The notes: generated from the sequence alone by a model not told the origin. Numbered from the stretch's first letter, positions 1 through 6,170 are shown. The stretch is DNA of 7,180 nt from Novosphingobium sp. (GCA_028697875.1 JAQVEQ010000147.1:1-7180), one strand, 5' to 3'. Program-made: numbers and translations.

Positions 1-1
1 A

Positions 2-61
2 CGCGCCCGCATGTCCGGCGTGCCGGTCGGCGTGGAGGCGGAGCGGGCCTTTTTCGGGTAA
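2..61 (+). CDS. Possible 3' end of an unrecognised plus-strand gene (partial)
   Basis: From the left edge, the frame starting at base 2 is open for 19 codons and ends in TAA at 59-61. It reads roughly RARMSGVPVGVEAERAFFG. Nearly every third codon position is G or C, as expected for a real gene in this GC-rich DNA. No family can be recognised from 19 residues. If real, the gene enters from the left and converges on the minus-strand genes that end at 390. It could equally be non-coding, because so short an open stretch proves little. Confidence 0.3.
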   Translation, partial: RARMSGVPVGVEAERAFFG

Positions 62-127
62 TTCGGGTGTTGGGCACCTGCCCACCCCGCTGCGGCTAGC
101 CTCACCTGCGGTTCGGCGAGTCTCGCT

Positions 128-149
128 CCCCTCCCGCTTGCGGGAGGGG
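128..149. repeat. Perfect GC-rich hairpin, REP-like intergenic element
   Basis: The arms CCCCTCCCGC (128-137) and GCGGGAGGGG (140-149) are perfectly complementary and flank TT. It is followed at once by a G-run tail and a second short stem, GGGGGT (152-157) with ACCCCC (166-171). I recognise this as resembling short palindromes scattered through intergenic DNA of sphingomonads and related Alphaproteobacteria, but I cannot count copies here. It could also stop transcription of a plus-strand gene ending at 61, although there is no T-run after it. Confidence 0.55.
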
Positions 150-203
150 CTGGGGGTGGGAGATTACCCCCTGTCCTACACGCCCGCCCATGCATAATAG
201 ACG

Positions 204-237
204 TGATTCGCATCGTGGTCCCGACAGGAGCGAATCA
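204..237. repeat. Inverted repeat TGATTCGC / GCGAATCA
   Basis: Eight-base perfect arms at 204-211 and 230-237 flank an 18-nt spacer. The right arm overlaps an AGGAG (226-230) and the A of an ATG (237-239) on the plus strand. A CATAAT sequence (193-198) lies just upstream of the left arm. It may be an operator or a hairpin that hides a start site. No credible protein follows the ATG, so the role is unknown. Confidence 0.35.
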
Positions 238-331
238 TGGCCCAGCTTTCCCCCATCCCCCTGCCCGCCCCCGGCGCGACGCGTGACAGGCGGCGTGACG
301 GAAAGCCCGCGGAAATTTCTCCCCCAGAACC

Positions 332-349
332 GTGTCAACTGTGTCAACT
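332..349. repeat. Tandem 9-mer, GTGTCAACT x2
   Basis: Two identical, directly adjacent copies of GTGTCAACT occupy 332-340 and 341-349. On the minus strand they give two TTGACA hexamers nine bases apart, but neither has a convincing -10 element at normal spacing. This is either a chance duplication or part of a dispersed intergenic repeat. Confidence 0.4.
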
Positions 350-363
350 TCGGCTCCGGCACA

Positions 364-377
364 GGCCCCTGGGGGCC
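364..377 (-). terminator. Weak candidate terminator hairpin after the FAH-family gene
   Basis: Arms GGCCCC (364-369) and GGGGCC (372-377) lie about 12 nt beyond the TAA of the minus-strand FAH-family gene. The stem is strong but the loop is only two bases, and no T-run follows on the minus strand. It may slow or help end transcription, but it is not a textbook rho-independent terminator. Confidence 0.25.
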
Positions 378-389
378 CGGCAGGCGCGC

Positions 390-1223
390 TTACGCCTCCG
401 CCGCCACCCGGTTGGACAGCGTGCCGAGAACGCCGATGGACACGTCCACCCGGTCGCCGTCCTTCATGTAAAGCGGCGGGGTCCGCCCGGCACCGACGCC
501 GCCCGGCGTGCCGGTGGCGATGACGTCGCCGGGCCGCAGTTCGGTGAAAGTCGAGCAATAGGCGATCAGGGCCGGAATATCGTGGATGAGGTCGGACACC
601 GGCTGGTCCTGCACGATCTCGCCGTTGAGCCGCGTCTGCACGCGCTGCGCGCCGAGGTCGGGAACCTCGTCGGGCGTCACCAGTGCCGGGCCGAAGCCGC
701 CGGTTCCGGGGAAGTTCTTGCCCGGCGTGAACTGGATGCTGTGCCGCTGCCAATCGCGCACGGAGGCATCCTGGAACGCGGCATAGCCCGCCACATGGGC
801 CTGCGCCTGCTCGCGCGGGATGCGGCGCCCGGCCTTGCCGATCACGACGGCCAGCTCGCCTTCGAAGTCGAAAGCCGTGCTTTCGCGCGGGCACACCAGC
901 GGCTGGCCATGCGCGACAAGCGTATCGGCCCAGCGCGTGAAGACCGCCGGATAGCCTTCCTCTTTCCGCCCCATTTCAGCGATATGGCTCGCATAGTTAA
1001 GACCGATGCACAGGATCTTGCCAGGGTTGGGAACGGCCGGGAGCAAGGTCACGTCGTCCAGCGGGTACGTGTTCCCGCCGGCAAGGCCTGCCAGCGTCCC
1101 CGCCGCCAGCGCATCGACGATATAGGACGGCGTGCCGGGCGTGCCGCAATCGACGATCCGCTCCCCTTCCAGCCAGCCGAAGCTCGGCGTGCCGTCGGGA
1201 CGGGTGAAACTGACATAACGCAT
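390..1223 (-). CDS. Fumarylacetoacetate hydrolase (FAH) family protein
   Basis: A complete 277-aa protein of the FAH superfamily, the usual length for the single-domain group that includes fumarylpyruvate hydrolases, acylpyruvases and 2-hydroxymuconate-type isomerases. These enzymes hydrolyse, decarboxylate or isomerise 2,4-dioxo acids or enols with a divalent metal, in the cytoplasm, usually late in aromatic breakdown. Visible marks are GLNYASH (74-80), the FDFEGELAVVIGK block (118-130) with metal ligands Glu121 and Glu123, Asp152 as third ligand, Lys169 in the GKNFPG loop, and GDVIATGTPGGVG (232-244). The start at 1223 is preceded by GAGAGG (1231-1236) seven bases upstream; the open frame runs 102 codons further upstream but overlaps the preceding gene. 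A 52-nt gap separates it from the lipocalin-like gene, so it is probably the last gene of that operon. The family is secure; the substrate is unknown. Confidence 0.93.
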   Translation of the reverse strand: MRYVSFTRPDGTPSFGWLEGERIVDCGTPGTPSYIVDALAAGTLAGLAGGNTYPLDDVTLLPAVPNPGKILCIGLNYASHIAEMGRKEEGYPAVFTRWADTLVAHGQPLVCPRESTAFDFEGELAVVIGKAGRRIPREQAQAHVAGYAAFQDASVRDWQRHSIQFTPGKNFPGTGGFGPALVTPDEVPDLGAQRVQTRLNGEIVQDQPVSDLIHDIPALIAYCSTFTELRPGDVIATGTPGGVGAGRTPPLYMKDGDRVDVSIGVLGTLSNRVAAEA

Positions 1224-1275
1224 GGGGCTGCCTCTCGCTCGTGGTATCGCTATGCCCCGTGGTTTGGCACGGAAA

Positions 1276-1764
1276 TCAGTGCCCCGGCAAGGTCCCGGAA
1301 TTGCGCCGCTGCCAGGTGATCCGCACGAGGTCCGGCCCGGTGTCAGCCTCGAGATAGAGCAGGTCGCCGTCGAAGCCGTAGCGGCGCGGTTGCTCGACCG
1401 CTGCGAAGTTGGGATACCACGCGCCCTGCACGTGGTGAGTGACGACGCCCGCCGCCGCATCCACGCTGAAGGTCCCGAAATAGCCGGTGTAGGCGCGCAG
1501 CGCGCGGCCGAGGTCGGCATCGCTGACATCGTAGATCGTCGGCGCGTCCAGCAGCGGGCGGTTGGCCATCGACAAGTGGCAGCTCATGTGGCCGTCCGCG
1601 CTGTACATGATGATCCCGATGGCGTCCTTGCCGAAGGGATAGCTCTCGCTCCCGTCGGGGTGGTAAGTCGTCCAGCGGACGAGTTCCCACCCGCCCACCA
1701 GCGCGCGAACCGCTTCGGCCTCGTCCATGTCCGGCGCGGCGAGCCGCGGGGGCAGGCCGCTCAT
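1276..1764 (-). CDS. Lipocalin-like domain protein
   Basis: A 162-aa protein resembling the bacterial lipocalin-like family (Pfam Lipocalin_5 type), which is a single beta-barrel domain. The sequence shows the opening strand motif LVGGWELVRW (22-31), then DGSESYPFGKDAIGIIMYSADGHMS (about 37-61), in which SYPFG and the Y-x-x-DG-x-M-S pattern are typical. A late ITWQR (149-153) matches the closing Trp-x-Arg of such barrels. There is no signal peptide, so it is probably cytoplasmic. Members often sit in catabolic or polyketide clusters and are thought to bind or isomerise small hydrophobic molecules; no catalytic residues can be assigned. The start ATG overlaps the stop of the upstream 359-aa protein as ATGA (1761-1764), and GGAGG (1769-1773) lies four bases before it inside that gene. 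Translational coupling and roughly equal supply of the two proteins are likely. Confidence 0.85.
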   Translation of the reverse strand: MSGLPPRLAAPDMDEAEAVRALVGGWELVRWTTYHPDGSESYPFGKDAIGIIMYSADGHMSCHLSMANRPLLDAPTIYDVSDADLGRALRAYTGYFGTFSVDAAAGVVTHHVQGAWYPNFAAVEQPRRYGFDGDLLYLEADTGPDLVRITWQRRNSGTLPGH

Positions 1765-2840
1765 GCCGCCTCCGGCTTGCGGTTGCGATGCCAGACCGGT
1801 TCGGTGCCGGGCGGATAGCGCCGCGGCACGCCCGGGTTGTAAGTGTCGTTGAGCACGCCGATGAAATCCATGTCGTTGTAGGGATCGGACGGCGGGGTGA
1901 AGCCCACCCCGCGCCTGCGCAAGTCGGCCATGAAGATTTCGGCCACCATGTCATGCGTCAGGTCGTCGCGGTGGTCGGAATGGAGCTTGAGGTCGTCCAT
2001 GTCGTTATAGACCTCCGCGTTCCAGTGCAGCATCAGCCGCAAGTCGCCGGTATGCAGCTCGGCATTGACGGTATCGCCCGTCGTCATCAGCCAGCGGTCG
2101 CGGTCGGACGGATCGACGCCCAGTTCGGTATCGAAAGTCAGCCCTTCGTAACGGCGCCGTTCCAGCGGGCCATTCGATTCCGGGCGGTGGTACATCCGCT
2201 CGTTCTGGACGACGAGGCTCTTGTTCCACATCGGCGCGGTGACGCGCTGCGGTTCGCCGTCCACCCCGTCGGGCCAATAGGTGAAGCCGCCTGTCGGGCA
2301 CTTGCACCACCAGGTCACGACTTGCGCCATCTTGACCATCCAGCGGTCGAACAGCCGGGACTTGCCCATCAGCGAAAGGATCCACAAGGGCGCGTTCTCC
2401 TTGCGCACGCCGCGGAACGTCACCCCGTCGATATGGCCGGGGTCGGTCGCCTCGAACGGGCCGCTGAGGCTGAAATACATGAAGGTCGGGCGGGCATATT
2501 GCGCACCCCAGTAATCGCGCGCGAGGGCCCGCAGCTTGGGATCGTAGAAGATATCGTCCAACTCGGTGAAATAGGTCGTGCCATGGCTCGCCACCCAGCC
2601 GCGAAACTGGGCAACGATGAACTTGTCCATGGAGATGTTGCGGTCGATCCTGCCCGACGTGGACGCGGCGATCTGTTCGACATTCTGGAACCGCCCCTTG
2701 GTCACCATCGGCCAGGGCCCATAAGTGCGGATCATGTCCATCAACGCATCGTGCTGCGCCTCGCTATAGACATTCTGCATCACACGCGGTGGCGCGAAAG
2801 GAAGCATGTCGAACTGTGCCGTATTCGCCCTAGTGGTCAT
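1761..2840 (-). CDS. Uncharacterised 359-aa protein, possible non-haem iron oxygenase
   Basis: I do not recognise a named family. The 359-aa protein has no signal peptide or membrane segment and is rich in tryptophan (12) and other aromatics. A region at 130-230 looks like an active site: GHIDG with His136-x-Asp138, then a WWCKC stretch (177-181), then NERMYHRP with His218, followed by Arg228-230. His-x-Asp...His...Arg is the ligand order of Fe(II)/2-oxoglutarate (phytanoyl-CoA hydroxylase-like) oxygenases, although the His-His gap is longer than usual. The function is therefore an inference. The C-terminal half is acidic and His-rich (LHSDHRDDLTHD, 286-297). I chose the ATG at 2838-2840 over the one 22 codons upstream because GGGAGA (2848-2853) sits seven bases before it and the upstream extension runs into palindromic promoter DNA. 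It is first in a unit with the lipocalin-like gene (ATGA overlap) and the FAH-family gene. Confidence 0.8.
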   Translation of the reverse strand: MTTRANTAQFDMLPFAPPRVMQNVYSEAQHDALMDMIRTYGPWPMVTKGRFQNVEQIAASTSGRIDRNISMDKFIVAQFRGWVASHGTTYFTELDDIFYDPKLRALARDYWGAQYARPTFMYFSLSGPFEATDPGHIDGVTFRGVRKENAPLWILSLMGKSRLFDRWMVKMAQVVTWWCKCPTGGFTYWPDGVDGEPQRVTAPMWNKSLVVQNERMYHRPESNGPLERRRYEGLTFDTELGVDPSDRDRWLMTTGDTVNAELHTGDLRLMLHWNAEVYNDMDDLKLHSDHRDDLTHDMVAEIFMADLRRRGVGFTPPSDPYNDMDFIGVLNDTYNPGVPRRYPPGTEPVWHRNRKPEAA

Positions 2841-2847
2841 GACCCGT

Positions 2848-2853
2848 TCTCCC
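2848..2853 (-). promoter_or_regulatory. Ribosome binding site fixing the start at 2840
   Basis: GGGAGA on the minus strand, seven bases before the ATG at 2838-2840. It favours this start over the in-frame ATG at 2904-2906, whose use would require translating through two palindromes. Confidence 0.6.
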
Positions 2854-2861
2854 GCCACCGC

Positions 2862-2926
2862 CCCGCAATTGCGGGATACGGCTTTTCTTATGGCATAAGG
2901 TTCCAACCTAAGGCACCGCCTGTCAA
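2862..2926 (-). promoter_or_regulatory. Candidate promoter with three palindromic operators
   Basis: The 123-nt gap before the 359-aa gene holds a perfect 14-bp palindrome CCCGCAATTGCGGG (2862-2875), an odd perfect palindrome CTTATGGCATAAG (2887-2899), and AGGTT-CC-AACCT (2898-2909), which overlaps it. On the minus strand a consensus -35 TTGACA lies at 2921-2926, but the hexamer 17 nt downstream (GAACCT) is poor. A better -10, CATAAG (2887-2892), has no good -35 at 17 nt. This split fits a promoter needing an activator, or one blocked by a dimeric repressor bound at the palindromes. The region is more AT-rich than its surroundings. The regulator is not in the window and no family can be assigned. 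Confidence 0.5.
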
Positions 2927-2963
2927 GCGGTGGCGGGAATCCCTCCGCCTGTGCGAAACCGGG

Positions 2964-3752
2964 TCAGAAGGTGCCGGGATAGGCCCCGCCGTCGAGCAGG
3001 ATGTTCTGCCCGTTGATATAGGCGGCCTGCCGGCTGGCGAGAAAGGCGCAGGCTGCGCCGAATTCCTCTGGCCGGCCGAGACGGCGGGCCGGATTGCTGG
3101 CGGCCATACCGTCCCACACGTCCTCGAACGTCGAACCGCTGCCGTCCGCCACTGTCCGCGCGAGGCTGCGCAGCCGGTCGGTGGCGAACTGGCCGGGCAG
3201 CAGGTTGTTGATCGTCACCCCGTCCGCCGCCACTTCGCGCGCCAGGCCCGCGATAAAGCCGGTGAAGCCCGAACGCGCGCCGTTGGACAGGCCAAGCTGG
3301 GGAATCGGCGCCTTGACCGCGTTGGAGGTGATGTTGACGATGCGCCCCCAGCCCTTGCGCCGCATCGGCCCGATCGTCTCGCGGATCAGCATGATCGGGG
3401 CGACCATGTTGGCCGACAGGGCCTTGTGCCAATCGTCCTCGTCCCAGTCGGCGAACTGGCCCGGCGGCGGACCTGCCGCATTGGTGACGAGAATGTCGGG
3501 CTCGGGACAGGCTTCCAGCATGCTCGCCCGGCCATCTGGCGTCGTGACGTCGGCGCAGACACAGGACACCGGGCGGCCGACGGCCTCGGCCAGTTCCGCC
3601 GCCGTCCGCTCCAGCGTTGCCTGTGTACGCCCGTTCAGCGTGACTTCCACGCCGGCGGCGGCCAGCGCTTCGGCGCAAGCGCGCCCCAAGCCCTGCGACG
3701 ATCCGCAGACCAGCGCCGTGCGTCCGGCAATCCCGTAATCGAGCCCTGTCAT
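2964..3752 (-). CDS. SDR-fold protein, 3-oxoacyl-ACP reductase-like, catalytic Tyr and Lys missing
   Basis: A 262-aa short-chain dehydrogenase/reductase fold of normal length. The cofactor loop is present as CGSSQGLG (16-23), with NGR (40-42) after the second strand, NAAG (91-94), Asn115, ITS with Ser143, LLPG (184-187) and the C-terminal GQNILLDGG (248-256). Where classical SDRs have Tyr-x-x-x-Lys, this protein has SNGAR (156-160): Ser for Tyr and Arg for Lys. This matches a known subgroup of 3-oxoacyl-ACP-reductase-like SDRs whose tetrad is imperfect. It may bind NAD(P)(H) and use another acid/base, or serve a non-redox role. The start at 3752 has AGGAGG (3760-3765) seven bases upstream; a longer start at 3788 lacks this. 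It lies 84 nt after the CoA ligase and is probably co-transcribed with it. Confidence 0.9.
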   Translation of the reverse strand: MTGLDYGIAGRTALVCGSSQGLGRACAEALAAAGVEVTLNGRTQATLERTAAELAEAVGRPVSCVCADVTTPDGRASMLEACPEPDILVTNAAGPPPGQFADWDEDDWHKALSANMVAPIMLIRETIGPMRRKGWGRIVNITSNAVKAPIPQLGLSNGARSGFTGFIAGLAREVAADGVTINNLLPGQFATDRLRSLARTVADGSGSTFEDVWDGMAASNPARRLGRPEEFGAACAFLASRQAAYINGQNILLDGGAYPGTF

Positions 3753-3759
3753 CGCCTCG

Positions 3760-3765
3760 CCTCCT
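3760..3765 (-). promoter_or_regulatory. Consensus ribosome binding site of the SDR gene
   Basis: A perfect AGGAGG on the minus strand, seven bases before the ATG at 3750-3752. It decides this start over the in-frame ATG twelve codons upstream. Confidence 0.75.
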
Positions 3766-3836
3766 GTTGCGGAAGGATGGCATCGCACGCCGCGCCGTCA
3801 AGGCAATGTGCCCATCGAGTGCAACGTAGCGGGCGA

Positions 3837-5969
3837 TCAGTGGTGTTCGCCGCCTTCCGCGCCTTCGAGGATCACGAGCGCATCGGCCGCCACCGCACGC
3901 CCATTGGCGATGCGGATCGGATTGACGTCGATCTCCGAGATTTCCGGCAGTTCCAGCGCCATCTGGCCAAGGCCCATGACCGCCGCGACCACCGCGTCGA
4001 CTTCCGCCGGTTCCAGCCCGCGACGGGCGGATGCGATGCGGCCGTCGCACAGGCTTTCAACCACCTTGCGCGCCATGCCGGCATCGAACGGCGGACGCAG
4101 CATGGCCACTTCGGCCAGCACTTCCACCAGCACGCCGCCCATGCCGACCACGACGATCGGGCCGAACGAGAGGTCGCGCTTGATGCCGCAGGTCAGTTCC
4201 ATGCGGGCGGGGACCATTTCCTGCACGAGGATGCCCGAAAGCGCGACATGCGGAGCGCCACGGGCCACGTCTTCCAGCATGGCATCGGCCTCGGCCTTCA
4301 CCCCGCCGGCTTCGAGACCGAGACGCAGGCCGCCGACGTCCGACTTGTGCATCAGCTCGGGGCTCATGTACTTGATCGCCACCTTGCCGCCGATCCCGGC
4401 TGCCGCCGCGTCCGCCTCTTCCGGCGTCGCGACCAGCTTCTCGCGCGTGACGGGGATGCCGTATTCGGCGAAGAGCTGCTTGCCTTCATGCTCCATCAGC
4501 ACCTTGCGGCCGCCGCAGGCGGCGAACAGCGCGCGGGCGCGGGCAATGCGGGCTTCGTCCTTGGCCGGGGCGCGGACCACGGCCGGCTTGTCGAGCGACT
4601 GGCGGGCCAGCGCGCCGAGCGGACGCACCGCGCGGGCCGGGTCGAGATAGAGCGGCGTGCCCGCTTCCGACACTTCCGGCACGGTCGCGGTGCAGAGGAT
4701 CGAGACCGGCTTGTCCGTGCCGAGGTCGCCATCGATCAGCGCCCTGACGTAGTCCTTGGTGTGGTCCCAGGTAACGCAGGAGATCATGTCGATCTCCGGG
4801 CACTTGCCGAGGTATTCCATGATCCCGACTGCCGCGTCCTGATGGGCGACGATCTGCGAGGTCGTGTCGATCGGGTTGCCGACGCTGCCGAAGAACGGCT
4901 GCGGCATGATCGCTTCCAGTTCGGCCTGCACCTTCTCGGAGAATTCCGGCACGGTCAGCCCGACTTCCGCCGCTTCGTCGGTCAGCAGCACGCCGGCACC
5001 GCCCGAAGTGGTCAGCACCGCCATGCGCTTGCCCTTGGCCCGCTTGCCGGTTTCGAACATCAGGCCGAGATCGAGCATATCCTGCATCGTTTCGGCGATA
5101 TGGACGCCGTACTGGCGGCACACGGCATAGAGTACGTCGGTCGAGCCGGTGATCGAGCCGGTGTGGCTCATCGCCGCACGGGCGGCCTCTTCCGAACGGC
5201 CCGCCTTGAGCAGGACGACGGGCTTGTCGAGTTCCAGCGCACGTTCGGCGGTTTCGATGAAGATTTCAGGGTTACGCAGAGTCTCGATGCAGACCAGCAG
5301 GACCTTCACTTCCGGCCGTTCGATCAGGTAGCGGCTGACCATCGCGACGTTGCAGTCGACTTCGTTACCGGTGCTGACGAACCAGCCCACGCCCAGCCCG
5401 GCGCGCATCGCCATGAGCGAGATGTAGGAGCCGAACCCGCCGCTCTGCGAAACGAGCGCCGTCCCGCCGACCGAAGGCAGCGGATTGCTGGGATCGATCG
5501 CGAAGTTCGCCATGACCCCGTTGTGCATGTTGAGATAGCCGATGCAGTTCGGGCCGATGATGCGGATGCCCGTGCGGCGCGAGATTTCCGCCAGCCGGTC
5601 TTGCAGGGCCTGCCCTTCACCGCCGACTTCGGCGAAACCCGAAGTGACGACGACCACGCCGCCGACACCCTTGGCGGCCGCCTCTTCGACGACATCGGGC
5701 GCCATCTTGGCGGCAACCGCGACGACGGCCAGATCCACTTCGTGCGGCACGTCCGAAATCGACGGATAGGCGGTCACACCCATGATTTCCTTGTCCGACG
5801 GGTGGATCGGATAGAGCGGGCCGTCGAATGCGCGCTTGAGATTGGCGAAAAGCAGGCCGCCGATCCGATAAGCCGTGTTCGACGCGCCGATCAGCGCGAT
5901 GGAGCGCGGCGCGAGCAGGCGGTCCATCGCCGAGCGTTCGGCAACATTCGTGGTCGCGGTGGCGGACAT
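3837..5969 (-). CDS. Acyl-CoA ligase, NDP-forming (fused alpha-beta, acetate-CoA ligase family)
   Basis: A complete 710-aa enzyme of the NDP-forming acyl-CoA synthetase superfamily, which joins a carboxylate to CoA through an acyl-phosphate and a phosphohistidine while converting ATP (or GTP) to the diphosphate. Domains in order are the CoA-binding Rossmann domain (about 20-145, with SIALIGASN at 23-31), succinyl-CoA-ligase-like domains (about 150-460, with VSQSGGFG at 173-180 and phosphohistidine His269 in MSHTGS), and a C-terminal ATP-grasp domain (about 490-705, with AIKYMSPELMHKSDVGG at 531-547, LVQEMV at 581-586, GMGGV at 609-613 and the Mg-binding DVNP at 681-684). No acetyltransferase domain is attached, so it is not a Pat-type acetylase. 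Sphingomonad feruloyl-CoA synthetase FerA belongs to this superfamily, so an aromatic acid is a possible substrate, but acetate-, pimelate- or branched-acid-type substrates cannot be excluded. The start at 5969 has AAGGAG (5975-5980) five bases upstream, better than the longer starts at 5984 and 6074. Confidence 0.93.
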   Translation of the reverse strand: MSATATTNVAERSAMDRLLAPRSIALIGASNTAYRIGGLLFANLKRAFDGPLYPIHPSDKEIMGVTAYPSISDVPHEVDLAVVAVAAKMAPDVVEEAAAKGVGGVVVVTSGFAEVGGEGQALQDRLAEISRRTGIRIIGPNCIGYLNMHNGVMANFAIDPSNPLPSVGGTALVSQSGGFGSYISLMAMRAGLGVGWFVSTGNEVDCNVAMVSRYLIERPEVKVLLVCIETLRNPEIFIETAERALELDKPVVLLKAGRSEEAARAAMSHTGSITGSTDVLYAVCRQYGVHIAETMQDMLDLGLMFETGKRAKGKRMAVLTTSGGAGVLLTDEAAEVGLTVPEFSEKVQAELEAIMPQPFFGSVGNPIDTTSQIVAHQDAAVGIMEYLGKCPEIDMISCVTWDHTKDYVRALIDGDLGTDKPVSILCTATVPEVSEAGTPLYLDPARAVRPLGALARQSLDKPAVVRAPAKDEARIARARALFAACGGRKVLMEHEGKQLFAEYGIPVTREKLVATPEEADAAAAGIGGKVAIKYMSPELMHKSDVGGLRLGLEAGGVKAEADAMLEDVARGAPHVALSGILVQEMVPARMELTCGIKRDLSFGPIVVVGMGGVLVEVLAEVAMLRPPFDAGMARKVVESLCDGRIASARRGLEPAEVDAVVAAVMGLGQMALELPEISEIDVNPIRIANGRAVAADALVILEGAEGGEHH

Positions 5970-5974
5970 GGTCT

Positions 5975-5980
5975 CTCCTT
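5975..5980 (-). promoter_or_regulatory. Ribosome binding site of the CoA ligase gene
   Basis: AAGGAG on the minus strand, five bases before the ATG at 5967-5969. It decides this start against two upstream in-frame ATGs (ending at 5984 and 6074), which have no comparable site. Confidence 0.7.
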
Positions 5981-5995
5981 GCATACGGTTCCGAA

Positions 5996-6032
5996 GCCCC
6001 GGCTCGCGGGTCGGGGCAGTGTTCCCCGCCCC
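5996..6032 (-). promoter_or_regulatory. Leader of the CoA ligase with two alternative GC hairpins
   Basis: The segment CGGGGC (6012-6017, plus-strand letters) can pair with GCCCCG (5996-6001) to form a 6-bp stem over a 10-nt loop. Its GGGGC part can instead pair with GCCCC (6028-6032). The two stems exclude each other and the nearer ends 15 nt before the ribosome binding site. Such an arrangement could tune translation, but in GC-rich DNA it may be chance. No convincing -35/-10 pair was found further upstream (6033-6170), so the promoter is not located. Confidence 0.25.
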
Positions 6033-6170
6033 CTGCATAGGCTGGAGGGACTTGGCAAGCCCGCAATGCCGCACGGAACCGGTCAGACTGTTCAGGCGGT
6101 GCCCATATTCAACCGTTCGCCGAGGAGCAATCCCGCAACGCGCCCACGACGTGCATCGTCCTGCGATGGC

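Larger units (their letters stand above)
62..389. other. Gene-free stretch with hairpins and short repeats
   Basis: No convincing coding sequence lies here. The open frames that cross it have non-protein-like composition (rich in Pro, Arg and Gly) and run antisense into the FAH-family gene. The stretch holds a perfect GC-rich hairpin (128-149), a second small hairpin (152-171), an 8-bp inverted repeat ending on an ATG (204-237), a tandem 9-mer (332-349), and a GC hairpin just past the FAH stop codon (364-377). This composition fits a convergent intergenic region with repetitive elements. Confidence 0.6.

Noticed and set aside
237..1319. A 360-codon plus-strand frame with AGGAG before its ATG
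   Set aside because: From 390 on it is the antisense of the FAH-family gene and has no recognisable domain. Only its 5' end is noted as a curiosity.
1224..1529. 102-codon upstream extension of the FAH-family protein
   Set aside because: It overlaps the lipocalin-like gene in another frame and has Ser/Arg/Pro-rich, non-family sequence. The start at 1223 has its own ribosome binding site and matches the family N-terminus.
3753..3836. TTGACG between the CoA ligase and the SDR as an internal promoter
   Set aside because: The hexamer at 17-nt spacing (ATCCTT) is a poor -10, and the short gap is better explained by co-transcription.
2923..4050. A 375-codon minus-strand frame across the SDR and the end of the ligase
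   Set aside because: It is Arg/Gly-rich with no motif and lies out of frame with the clear SDR and CoA ligase genes.
6034..6058. TTGCCA / TATGCA as a promoter for the CoA ligase
   Set aside because: The spacer is only 13 nt, too short for a normal sigma-70-type promoter.
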